From: Gemmatimonadales bacterium UBA7889
GTDB taxonomy: Bacteria; Gemmatimonadota; Gemmatimonadetes; Longimicrobiales; Gaopeijiaceae
DNA length: 18,455 bases
Assembly: GCA_002501085.1 (NCBI GenBank)
Contig: DLRL01000014.1
Coordinates: forward strand, 1 to 18,455
Direction: 5' to 3'
The translations under genes were made by a program, and so were the position numbers. The notes beneath the pieces were generated by a model, which saw only the letters and a program-made list of their open reading frames with translations, was not told where the DNA came from and searched no databases. Within the stretch, counting starts at the first letter, position 1. Every line of letters begins with the position of its first letter. Below, piece by piece: positions 6,693-13,832 of this stretch.

Positions 6693-8033
6693 TTAGTGTT
6701 GAGATAGTTTCTCTTCGATTACCCGAGTGACTTTTTCAACAACCCCACCAAGCGGGAGCTTGGAGAGAACTTCTCCCAGAAAACCGAGTACCACCAGCCG
6801 CTCTGCCTGGATGCGGCTAAGCCCCCTGCTCATAAGATAGAATTTCGCATCGGGATCGAGTTCGCCGACTGTTGCACCGTGGGAACATTTTACGTCGTCC
6901 GCTTCAATTTCGAGGTTGGGTAGCGAATCGGCCCTGGCGTTTCCGGAGAGTAGTAAATTCCGGTTTGTCTGATATGCGTTTGTACGCTGGGCTGTTGGTT
7001 TTACCCTGATAATCCCACGGAACACCGCTCGACTCGAGGCATCGAGGGCACCCTTATAGAGTAAGTCGCTAGCGGTATGTGGTGAAACGTGATCCTGGCT
7101 TGTGTTGAAATCGAAGTGTTGATCTTCGTCTCCGAAGTAAAGCCCGAGCATATCCGAATTCGCTCCTTCTCCAAGAAGGCGGGCGTTGAGATCAACACGT
7201 GAAACCGAGGCTCCGAGAGCGACGTTAAGCGTATCAAGTGTAGCATCGCCATGAGCGAGAGTGCGCTGAACGGATTGGTAGAATGCGCCCCGCCCTAGGC
7301 GCTGAACTGATACGTACTGTACCTGTGCCCGCTCCTTAGCGATGATCTCCACGGCGTTGGAAGCAAACGTCTGCTCAGAGAAATCATCGGATAATATTTC
7401 GTCAACGTACGAAATGCGGCTCGCATTTTCAGCGAGGATCAGGACTCTGCCAAATTGTGCAACCCCAGCCTCACTCAGCCAACGTGTTACTCTAATTGGC
7501 GTGTTGAGCTGAACTTCTGCTGGCACGTACAAGAAAACCCCATCACTCCAGAGTGCAGCATTCAATGCAGCAAACTTCCCCTCTTCAGGAGGTACTGCTT
7601 CGGTCGCAAGGCAGTTTCCCACGAGATTTGGGTGTTGTTCTATCGCATCGTGAAGCGAGGAGAGGATGACACCTTTGGCTATGAGTTCGGCCTCAAGATC
7701 AGAATGCACGACATGGCCATCGATCACGACGATGTGCCCGGAAGCTTGCCGGTCTTCTTTCATCGCCTTCCGGAGGGGTTTGGGCCATGCTGTGGGGTTG
7801 TCCGGCACGACAGTGGCTTGTGAAAGTGACAGCGTATCTAGCTGTAGCTTCTTTCGGAGATCAGTGTAGCGCCATTCCTCTAGTTTGGTAGTGGGCATCG
7901 GAGTTTGTTCGTACAAAGCCCAAGCGTGCTCACGACGCTCACGGAGCCAGTCTGGCTCTCCGATGCACAGGTGCTCAACAGCGCTGAAATTAAGTGCCTC
8001 AGTTACACCTTTACTGAAGAGAGAGTCAGTCAT
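6693..8033 (-). CDS. sufD: Fe-S assembly scaffold subunit SufD
   Basis: 446 residues; pairs with SufB in the SufBC2D complex on which clusters are built. The N-terminal region (about 1-150) holds the family helix ERREHAWALYEQTPMPTTKLEEWRYTDL. The middle is the right-handed beta-helix core. The C-terminal block LLLSGNARADSLPNLEIEADDVKCSHGAT, followed by YLMSRGLS...AERLVVLGFL, is diagnostic for SufB/SufD. The KCSHGAT form, rather than the SufB form, marks it as SufD. ATG 8033 lies 26 bases after the sufB stop; no strong Shine-Dalgarno is visible. Confidence 0.95.
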   Translation of the reverse strand: MTDSLFSKGVTEALNFSAVEHLCIGEPDWLRERREHAWALYEQTPMPTTKLEEWRYTDLRKKLQLDTLSLSQATVVPDNPTAWPKPLRKAMKEDRQASGHIVVIDGHVVHSDLEAELIAKGVILSSLHDAIEQHPNLVGNCLATEAVPPEEGKFAALNAALWSDGVFLYVPAEVQLNTPIRVTRWLSEAGVAQFGRVLILAENASRISYVDEILSDDFSEQTFASNAVEIIAKERAQVQYVSVQRLGRGAFYQSVQRTLAHGDATLDTLNVALGASVSRVDLNARLLGEGANSDMLGLYFGDEDQHFDFNTSQDHVSPHTASDLLYKGALDASSRAVFRGIIRVKPTAQRTNAYQTNRNLLLSGNARADSLPNLEIEADDVKCSHGATVGELDPDAKFYLMSRGLSRIQAERLVVLGFLGEVLSKLPLGGVVEKVTRVIEEKLSQH

Positions 8034-8059
8034 GTATGGGTCTGGAGTTGGCTTCAGGT

Positions 8060-9475
8060 TTACCCGACTGATCCTTCCATCTCCAGTTCGATCAGCCTGT
8101 TCAACTCGACTGCGTACTCGAGTGGTAACTCTTTTGCGATCGGTTCAATAAATCCTCGGACGATCATGGCCATCGCTTCTTCTTCCGAAATACCTCGGCT
8201 GGTAAGGTAGAACAGTTGTTCTTCGCCAATCTTTGAGACCGAAGCTTCATGGCCCACGTTGGCATCATTCTCCTCGATTTCGATATACGGGTACGTATCG
8301 GTGCGAGAAGTGTTATTGATCAATAGCGCGTCACATTCGACGTTCGAGCGCGCATGGTGTGCCCCTTCGTGGACCTTACAGAGCCCTCGGTATGTTGATC
8401 GGCCGTGTCCCTTAGATATCGATTTAGAAATAATTGAAGAAGTCGTGTGCGGGGCCGCATGGATAACCTTGCCTCCGGTATCCTGATGCTGGCCGTCACC
8501 CGAATATGCGACCGAGAGAATTTCTCCGTGAGCGCCCTCTCCAACCAAATAGCAGGAAGGGTACTTCATTGTCAGCTTTGAGCCCAAATTCCCGTCCAGC
8601 CACTCCATGTTCGCACCTTCGTGTACCAATGCCCGTTGGGTCACGAGGTTGTACATGTTGTTGGACCAGTTCTGGATAGTTGTGTAGCGGAAGCGAGCAT
8701 TTTTCTTCACAACAATCTCTATGACACCTGAATGGAATGATTCGGTGGAGTAAACGGGTGCCGTACAGCCTTCGATGTAGTGAGCGCTGGCTCCCTCATC
8801 ACAGATGATGAGTGTCCGCTCAAATTGTCCCATTCGTTCTTGATTAACCCGGAAGTACGCTTGCAGCGGTGTGTCCAAATGCACACCGGGCGGGATGTAC
8901 ACGAATGAGCCACCCGACCACACTGCGGCATTCATGGCAGCAAACTTGTTGTCTTGGGTGGGGATTACTGTCCCAAAATACTCACGGAAGAGGTCCGGGT
9001 GATTCTTCAGTCCGTCTTCGATTGAATCGAATATTACACCTTGCTTCTCCCACTCTTCACGGAGTGAATGGTATACCATTTCTGATTCATACTGTGCACC
9101 GACACCAGCCAACACTTTTCGTTCGGCCTCGGGAATCCCAAGCTTTTCGAATGTATCTTTGATTTCCTCAGGGACATCCTCCCATGAGTGTTCCATTCGA
9201 TCCTGAGGGCGCACATAGAAATAAATTTCGTCCAGTACTGCATCGAGCTCTGAGAGGTTGCCTCCCCAGGTCGGCATCGGTTTAGATTCGTAGACTTGTA
9301 GTGCCTTCAGGCGGGAGTTGAGCATCCACTCGGGCTCCTCCTTATAGGCTGAAATTTCCCGGACAACTTCCTCTGACAGGCCCTTACGTGCTCGGTAGAC
9401 CGGCTCAGCGTCTGTTACAAAGTCGTACTTGTATTCATCAAGCTGGAGGTCTTGGACCGTCTCGTTTCGAGGCAT
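8060..9475 (-). CDS. sufB: Fe-S assembly scaffold subunit SufB
   Basis: 471 residues, normal for SufB. Recognisable blocks include KGLSEEVVREIS, EPEWMLNSRLKAL, IYFYVRP, GVGAQYESEMVYHS, DNKFAAMNAAVWSGGSFVYIPPGV and, near the C-terminus, RSNVECDALLINN with C381. This is the position I believe corresponds to the cysteine implicated in cluster or sulfur binding in the E. coli protein. VGHEASVSKIGEEQLFYLTSRGIS follows. An AAAGGAGA (9488-9495 on the minus strand), overlapping the sufC stop, lies 12 bases before the ATG and is the strongest RBS in the operon after sufC. SufB is the sulfur acceptor of the SufBC2D complex. Confidence 0.97.
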   Translation of the reverse strand: MPRNETVQDLQLDEYKYDFVTDAEPVYRARKGLSEEVVREISAYKEEPEWMLNSRLKALQVYESKPMPTWGGNLSELDAVLDEIYFYVRPQDRMEHSWEDVPEEIKDTFEKLGIPEAERKVLAGVGAQYESEMVYHSLREEWEKQGVIFDSIEDGLKNHPDLFREYFGTVIPTQDNKFAAMNAAVWSGGSFVYIPPGVHLDTPLQAYFRVNQERMGQFERTLIICDEGASAHYIEGCTAPVYSTESFHSGVIEIVVKKNARFRYTTIQNWSNNMYNLVTQRALVHEGANMEWLDGNLGSKLTMKYPSCYLVGEGAHGEILSVAYSGDGQHQDTGGKVIHAAPHTTSSIISKSISKGHGRSTYRGLCKVHEGAHHARSNVECDALLINNTSRTDTYPYIEIEENDANVGHEASVSKIGEEQLFYLTSRGISEEEAMAMIVRGFIEPIAKELPLEYAVELNRLIELEMEGSVG

Positions 9476-9493
9476 GAGGGGATATCTTCTCCT

Positions 9494-10303
9494 TTAGGCC
9501 GTCTTAGGGATATCCGGCTCGTTAGATAATGATACTAGCTCGGAGTTTTTCCAGTTCTTGTAACCATCTTTCTCTAACTCTAACGCGATCTCTGGCCCAC
9601 CAGATCGTACAAGCCTTCCGTCTACCATAACGTGGACGAAATCAGGTGTGATGTAGTTCAACAGGCGCTGATAGTGAGTAATGAGTAGGATCGACATTTC
9701 CGGATCCTCTTCAGTGAGCTTATTCACGCCATTCGACACAATCTTTAGAGCATCAATATCGAGACCCGAATCAGTTTCATCCATCACAGCCAGCGTCGGC
9801 TTTAGGACTGCCATCTGCAGGATTTCGTTCCGCTTTTTTTCACCACCACTAAATCCATCATTTACGTGACGTTCCGCAAACGAGATATCCATTTCTAGCA
9901 TCGACATACGCTCAGTGAGCATATCGGAGAACTCAAAAATATCGAGTTCTTCCTCCTCAGTGAGGTGTGCCTGGAGAGCCGTGCGCAGAAAGTTGGCGAT
10001 AGACACCCCTGGAATTTCAACCGGGTACTGGAATGCTAGGAAGATACCGGCTCGGGATCGTTCATCCGGATCCAATTCAAGTAAGTTTTGCCCCTTGAAA
10101 AGGACTTCTCCAGCTGTGTGTTCATAGCCGGGGTGTCCCGCAAGTATCTTTGCTAGGGTGCTCTTACCAGAGCCATTAGGGCCCATGATTGCATGGACTT
10201 CACCTTTGCCAATCTCCAGGTTGACTCCATTCAAGATATCGAGATTCTCTGCAGCTACCTTGGCTTCAAGGCTCTCGATCTTCAGAATATGAGTATCGCT
10301 CAT
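9494..10303 (-). CDS. sufC: Fe-S assembly ATPase SufC
   Basis: 269 residues from ATG 10303; a GTG five codons upstream (10318) is possible, but the protein then begins MSREP without family support. This is the ABC-type ATPase that drives conformational change in SufBC2D. Walker A is GPNGSGKST (41-49), the Q-loop glutamine is Q92 (FQYP), the signature FSGGEKKRNE is at 151-160, Walker B LAVMDE is at 171-176 with the SufC-typical DSGLDIDAL after it, and the switch histidine is H210. The C-terminal extension (about 250-269) is slightly longer than average. It is the first gene of the operon and divergent from the patatin gene, so 10304-10403 must hold the suf promoter. A weak AGAG precedes the ATG. 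Confidence 0.96.
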   Translation of the reverse strand: MSDTHILKIESLEAKVAAENLDILNGVNLEIGKGEVHAIMGPNGSGKSTLAKILAGHPGYEHTAGEVLFKGQNLLELDPDERSRAGIFLAFQYPVEIPGVSIANFLRTALQAHLTEEEELDIFEFSDMLTERMSMLEMDISFAERHVNDGFSGGEKKRNEILQMAVLKPTLAVMDETDSGLDIDALKIVSNGVNKLTEEDPEMSILLITHYQRLLNYITPDFVHVMVDGRLVRSGGPEIALELEKDGYKNWKNSELVSLSNEPDIPKTA

Positions 10304-10319
10304 GGGTTCTCTAGACACG

Positions 10320-10343
10320 AATCGGAGCTCGAGGGCTCCGATT
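10320..10343 (-). promoter_or_regulatory. 9-bp hairpin in the predicted suf leader RNA
   Basis: AATCGGAGC (10320-10328) and GCTCCGATT (10335-10343) form a perfect 9-bp stem with a six-base loop. It lies 16 bases upstream of sufC ATG 10303, just before the weak RBS. There is no U-tract on the suf strand, so it is not a simple terminator. It could be an mRNA stabiliser, an attenuator element or a protein-binding operator. The arms are clear; any function is inferred from position. Confidence 0.45.
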
Positions 10344-10347
10344 ATTA

Positions 10348-10358
10348 AGAATGATTCT
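10348..10358. promoter_or_regulatory. Small palindrome AGAAT-G-ATTCT in the suf/patatin spacer
   Basis: A perfect 5-1-5 inverted repeat in an AT-rich patch (TTATTAAGAATGATTCTG). It lies just downstream of the candidate suf -10 box, where a repressor would act. The composition is vaguely Fur-box-like, but the match to the 19-bp Fur consensus is poor. I call it a possible operator only. Confidence 0.25.
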
Positions 10359-10374
10359 GCTTTTCAGGTATGGA

Positions 10375-10403
10375 AACGTAGAAAACGCTAGGAGGGGGGT
10401 CAA
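10375..10403 (-). promoter_or_regulatory. Candidate sigma70-type promoter of the suf operon
   Basis: On the minus strand, TTGACC (10398-10403) is followed after exactly 17 bases by TACGTT (10375-10380). The -35 matches 5 of 6 consensus bases. The -10 matches only T1, A2 and T6. Transcription would start near 10367, giving a leader of about 64 bases that contains the palindrome and the hairpin. The -35 and spacer overlap the Shine-Dalgarno of the divergent patatin gene. Confidence 0.35.
10390..10395 (+). promoter_or_regulatory. Strong RBS deciding the patatin GTG start
   Basis: AGGAGG, extended by four more G, lies eight bases before GTG 10404. The competing in-frame ATG at 10437 has no Shine-Dalgarno, so the GTG is preferred. 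Confidence 0.6.
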
Positions 10404-11273
10404 GTGCGGTCAGAACACAGTGTAAATCCGCATAATATGGGCATTTTTGAAAGCCTAAGGGACCTTGGTGATGATCCCTGGCTTGTACTAGGAGGAGGAG
10501 GCCTGAAGGGGATCTCGGAAGTAGGTGTACTTCGAGCGCTCTCGGAAGCTGGAATCCGTCCGGCAGGGATCGTAGGAACCAGCATTGGGTCACTAATCGG
10601 GGCTTTTGCAGCGAGTGGTATGGACTGGAAGGACATGTGGGATATTGCCCTGGCTATGGATAAACAGGACGTTGTCCAACTAAACCGGAGGGTTGCATGG
10701 ATCAATGGGATCCGCCAGCGGAGTGTATTTCGGGGAGCAACACTTAGGGATTACTTCTCGAAGATACTCCCAGAGAATGGTTGGGAGGCGATGAACATCC
10801 CGTTGCTCATCAATGCCGTCGACCTTGGTGATGGGTCTACAGAGTGGTTTGGGATAGGAGGAAGACTGGATGTGTCACTTGCTGATGCGGTCTATGCTTC
10901 TTCTGCTTTGCCCGTGTTCTATCCCCCTCTTGAGGTCGATGGAAGAGCATTCATTGATGGTGGTACTTCGCACCCGTTAGCGCTTCGTCGTGCACACGAG
11001 GCTGGGGCAAGCACCATCATCGGGGTTGATGTAGGCGCTGGTGAGACAGGTGATGTCGAAGCGATTCTTGAGCAGGGGATGCTTGCCGTTCACCAGAGGA
11101 TTTTCGCTATTATGACTTGGCGACGGCGTCAGGAGCTCGTTGCCGAGTGGGACGGCCCTCCGCTTATCTACATTCGCCCTCAGTTGGAGGGGTATGGGAC
11201 CTTTGATTTCGATAGCGTAGAGTATTTTTTAGAGGAAGGATATCGCGCTGCGAGGAAAGCATTGAGTGGCTGA
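10404..11273 (+). CDS. Patatin-like phospholipase / RssA-type lipid acyl hydrolase
   Basis: 289 residues from GTG 10404 (strong RBS). All patatin elements are visible: the oxyanion loop GGGGLKG (30-36), the nucleophile elbow G58-T-S60-I-G62 and the catalytic aspartate D185 in FIDGGTSHPL. DAVYASSALPVFYPP, between them, is the conserved A.SA.P.fF.P stretch. S60 and D185 form the Ser-Asp dyad that hydrolyses phospholipid or other acyl esters. No signal peptide or membrane segment is seen, so it is probably cytoplasmic or delivered in another way. It stands first on the plus strand and is divergent from sufC; the gap to the next gene is 83 bases, so cotranscription is uncertain. The substrate is unknown. 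Confidence 0.9.
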   Translation: MRSEHSVNPHNMGIFESLRDLGDDPWLVLGGGGLKGISEVGVLRALSEAGIRPAGIVGTSIGSLIGAFAASGMDWKDMWDIALAMDKQDVVQLNRRVAWINGIRQRSVFRGATLRDYFSKILPENGWEAMNIPLLINAVDLGDGSTEWFGIGGRLDVSLADAVYASSALPVFYPPLEVDGRAFIDGGTSHPLALRRAHEAGASTIIGVDVGAGETGDVEAILEQGMLAVHQRIFAIMTWRRRQELVAEWDGPPLIYIRPQLEGYGTFDFDSVEYFLEEGYRAARKALSG

Positions 11274-11356
11274 AGGAGGCTAACTTCTTGCCCACAGAAG
11301 CTGTCCTGGTTAACAAATCAGTTAGTAGGAATCCTGTAAAATCGGAGTGCCGGATC

Positions 11357-13372
11357 ATGAAGCATTTACTACTTGTCTTTGTGATGATCACCGCGTCGGT
11401 CATCACATGTGCTGCTCAGACTGTTACCCGCATAGAAGCTCAACCCGAGCAGCTACAAATGCGGGCTGGGGAATCGGCTGATTTGGTTATTCTCGCATTT
11501 GATCAGGATGGTAGGGCGATTTCTACTCCGTTAAGGATCTCTGGTGCACGCGGAGCCTTACAGTTCGCAGACGGCCGGGTTACCGCCCTCCAAGCGGGCG
11601 ATTTTGAGGTTTTCGTATCGAGTGTTCCCGAGGATGGTGAGGAGCCTATAACTCTGAACATCCCCGTGTACGTTGCCTGGCCGGTGATCACGAACATGAG
11701 GATTTACACGGCTAATGTCCGGCTTTTTGAGGGTGCCCGGGTTGTACATGATGTTGTGGCAACTCATGCGGATGGATCTGTTCGTCCATACCCGGAAATC
11801 GCATGGTCAAGTTCTGATGAGACAATTGCAACGGTTGATGCTTTTGGAAATGTTCGAGCCATAGGGACTGGCACAGTCACGATTAACGCTATGAGTGAAG
11901 GTGTGACTGGTGCACTGACTCATACGATAATGGCATCACCCGTCAGGTCTTTGGTCATGACAATGGGACAGGAACAGATACGGACAGGAGATGTTCAGGG
12001 CTTCGTAGCGATCGCTCGGGATGAGAGTGGTGCCATAGTAGAGAATGCGCCTATTTCTTGGAGTTACGTATACCAACCAGATGATTCGATTGTCGCACCT
12101 TCCGGACCTGCCCAGATGCTAGACGGAAGGATGGTTGCAGATGTCCCGGGTGTGTACACAGCGATTGCCTCGACCGGCGGAGCTTCAGCCGAATTTTCGT
12201 TTCGGGTCATGCCTCGTAACGCAGTGCGGAAGCTTGAGGTTGTAGGCCAAGGAACGGAAGACCGAATTTTTACAACTGATTTTTGGATTTGGCAGGGCGT
12301 TGACGGACGAGACTATGCCATGACTGGCTCGAAGTTTGGAGACGGTGTTTCAATGGTGTGGGACGTGACTGATCCAGGGAATATTTTCAAGACCGATTCA
12401 GTGTTTGTTGATGCACGCACAACGAATGATATAAAGGTTTCTCCAGACGGGCGTTACGGTGCAGTATCCCGTGAGGGGGCGTCAAATCGGAGGAATGGTG
12501 TTGTAATTCTCGACCTCGCAGACCCTGGACACCCTGTCGTGGCATCGACATTCGAAGGAAATGGGGTGACCGGTGGGGTCCATAACATGTTTGCTACCGA
12601 TGATTATTTATTTGCCCTTGCAGGTGGTGATAAGTACGTCATCATCGATGTGCGGGATATTTATCGGCCCGAGTTTGTTAGCGAGTACAATCACCCGAAT
12701 TCTCGTGTACACGACATATGGGTTCATGATGGGCTCGTATATTCAGCTGAGTGGGAGACGGGCGTTGTCGTGGTTGATGTCGGAAACGGAAAGTACGGTG
12801 GCTCGATTGAAAATCCCGCATTTGTGACGTCCTTCCCATTAACAACAGGCTCAACACACGCAGTTTTCCCCTACTACCAAGAGTCTACCGGGCGCTTTCT
12901 GTTAATTGCTGGAGACGAACGTGTACAGCGTCAGGGACTCGCGTGGGAAGGGACTGGTTCGGACCATCGCCAGCAGTTCGATCCAGTGACGGGGAAGGGT
13001 GGATATCCAAGGGCAACATCCGGCTATATCCAGATCGTCGATTTCACCGACCCAATGAACCCTGAACAGCTTGCACGCTATGAAGTCAGTGAGTACGGGA
13101 CGCACAATATTTGGGTTGAGGACGACGTCCTCTATCAGGCCTACTATGAAGGCGGCGTGAGGATGGTTGATATTTCTGGTGATCTGATGGGCAATCTCTA
13201 CACGCAAGGTCGAGAGATCGCTGTCTTTAAGGCGCATGACCCGATTGGATACATTCCCAATTCTCCCGGTGCCTGGAGTGTAATGCCGTGGAAGGGGAAC
13301 GTATTTTTCAGCGATATTAACTCAGGTATGTGGGCGGTGAAGGTTCAGCCGGCAGGGAGGCCGATATCATAG
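11357..13372 (+). CDS. Secreted Ig-like (BIG2) plus LVIVD-repeat beta-propeller protein
   Basis: 671 residues from ATG 11357, chosen because GGAG at 11344-11347 and a signal peptide (MKHLLLVFVMITASVITCAA) begin there. An in-frame start at 11288 would add 23 residues ahead of the signal. Residues about 25-300 form Ig-like domains; the clearest is IAWSSSDETIATVDAFGNV...GTVTI, typical of BIG2. Residues about 305-665 hold repeated strands of the type 'GYIQIVDFTDP', 'NGVVILDLADPGHP', 'KYVIIDVRDIYRP' and 'GVRMVDIS', each after an HDIWV/HNIWV-like strand. This is the LVIVD/choice-of-anchor propeller pattern, probably six or seven blades. It is an exported surface or periplasmic protein; ligand and role are unknown. 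VITC is not a good lipobox. Confidence 0.82.
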   Translation: MKHLLLVFVMITASVITCAAQTVTRIEAQPEQLQMRAGESADLVILAFDQDGRAISTPLRISGARGALQFADGRVTALQAGDFEVFVSSVPEDGEEPITLNIPVYVAWPVITNMRIYTANVRLFEGARVVHDVVATHADGSVRPYPEIAWSSSDETIATVDAFGNVRAIGTGTVTINAMSEGVTGALTHTIMASPVRSLVMTMGQEQIRTGDVQGFVAIARDESGAIVENAPISWSYVYQPDDSIVAPSGPAQMLDGRMVADVPGVYTAIASTGGASAEFSFRVMPRNAVRKLEVVGQGTEDRIFTTDFWIWQGVDGRDYAMTGSKFGDGVSMVWDVTDPGNIFKTDSVFVDARTTNDIKVSPDGRYGAVSREGASNRRNGVVILDLADPGHPVVASTFEGNGVTGGVHNMFATDDYLFALAGGDKYVIIDVRDIYRPEFVSEYNHPNSRVHDIWVHDGLVYSAEWETGVVVVDVGNGKYGGSIENPAFVTSFPLTTGSTHAVFPYYQESTGRFLLIAGDERVQRQGLAWEGTGSDHRQQFDPVTGKGGYPRATSGYIQIVDFTDPMNPEQLARYEVSEYGTHNIWVEDDVLYQAYYEGGVRMVDISGDLMGNLYTQGREIAVFKAHDPIGYIPNSPGAWSVMPWKGNVFFSDINSGMWAVKVQPAGRPIS

Positions 13373-13417
13373 GATTGGTTTCATCGGTGGAGCCCATCCT
13401 TACTGACGATTCCAATC
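13373..13417 (+). other. Imperfect long hairpin after the propeller gene
   Basis: GATTGG (13373-13378) pairs with CCAATC (13412-13417), and inside it ATCG (13383-13386) pairs with CGAT, separated by a small internal loop. It begins immediately after the TAG stop. No T-tract follows, so intrinsic termination is doubtful. It may be a processing or stability element between this gene and the lipoprotein gene 40 bases further on. Confidence 0.2.
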
Positions 13418-13457
13418 TCTGATATCGCAAAAGCAATTACACTAGGTGCGCACCTCT

Positions 13458-13832
13458 ATGAAACCTCATCGCTTCGCGGCTTTCTTGGCCCTCTCACTGC
13501 TAGTGGCGTGTACGGATCAATCACCACCCGGCCCTGGGATTCTGACGGCGACATTGAAGTCACCAAACGGCGCAGAAGGTGCTGCTTTGGTGGTACTGAT
13601 GGGCCCAGGTATCGGTGAGGTGACGCCAGTGGGCAGTAACCAGTTGTATAGCAATGCAAGTCTCGATGAAGTTCGTATTGTGCTGATTAATCAGAACGAT
13701 GGCACCCTCGCATTTAGGGTTGAGGTTGCAGATACCACGATAGAGCCTGCCGCCATTGTGGAAGAAGTGGCCAACCCAGATAACCTGATCCGGTCAACAC
13801 TGGATGGTTATCAGTTGGAGTTCCGGCGATGA
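13458..13832 (+). CDS. Small lipoprotein coupled to the M6 metalloprotease
   Basis: 124 residues from ATG 13458 (AGGTG about nine bases upstream; the in-frame GTG 13446 is less likely). The N-terminus KPHRFAAFLALSLLVAC is a lipoprotein signal with lipobox LVAC and acylated C18. The mature part is a predicted all-beta domain of about 100 residues: a Pro/Gly linker, ILTATLKSPNGAEGAALVVL, a GPGIG turn, then VRIVLINQNDGTLAFRVEVAD and a C-terminal AAIVEEVANPDNLIR...GYQLEF. I recall similar 'SPNGAEGAA...GTL.F...VAD' proteins beside secreted proteases in Gemmatimonadota, with a cohesin-like flavour, but cannot verify a named family. The stop overlaps the protease start by four bases (ATGA), so the two are made together. 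Anchor, chaperone or inhibitor of the protease are all possible. Confidence 0.75.
   Translation: MKPHRFAAFLALSLLVACTDQSPPGPGILTATLKSPNGAEGAALVVLMGPGIGEVTPVGSNQLYSNASLDEVRIVLINQNDGTLAFRVEVADTTIEPAAIVEEVANPDNLIRSTLDGYQLEFRR

Noticed and set aside
7455..7823. 122-residue open frame antisense to sufD
   Set aside because: Cys/His-rich random composition, no RBS or family pattern; sufD on the other strand is certain.
10341..10360. Fur box in the suf spacer
   Set aside because: Only a 5-1-5 palindrome; it lacks the three hexamers of the Fur consensus, so I kept it as a generic possible operator.
11335..11342. TGTAAAAT as a -10 box before the propeller gene
   Set aside because: A start about seven bases downstream would remove or truncate the Shine-Dalgarno at 11344, and no -35 is present.
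11288..11356. Earlier in-frame start for the propeller protein
   Set aside because: It would place 23 polar residues ahead of a good signal peptide, and the GGAG lies before 11357 instead.
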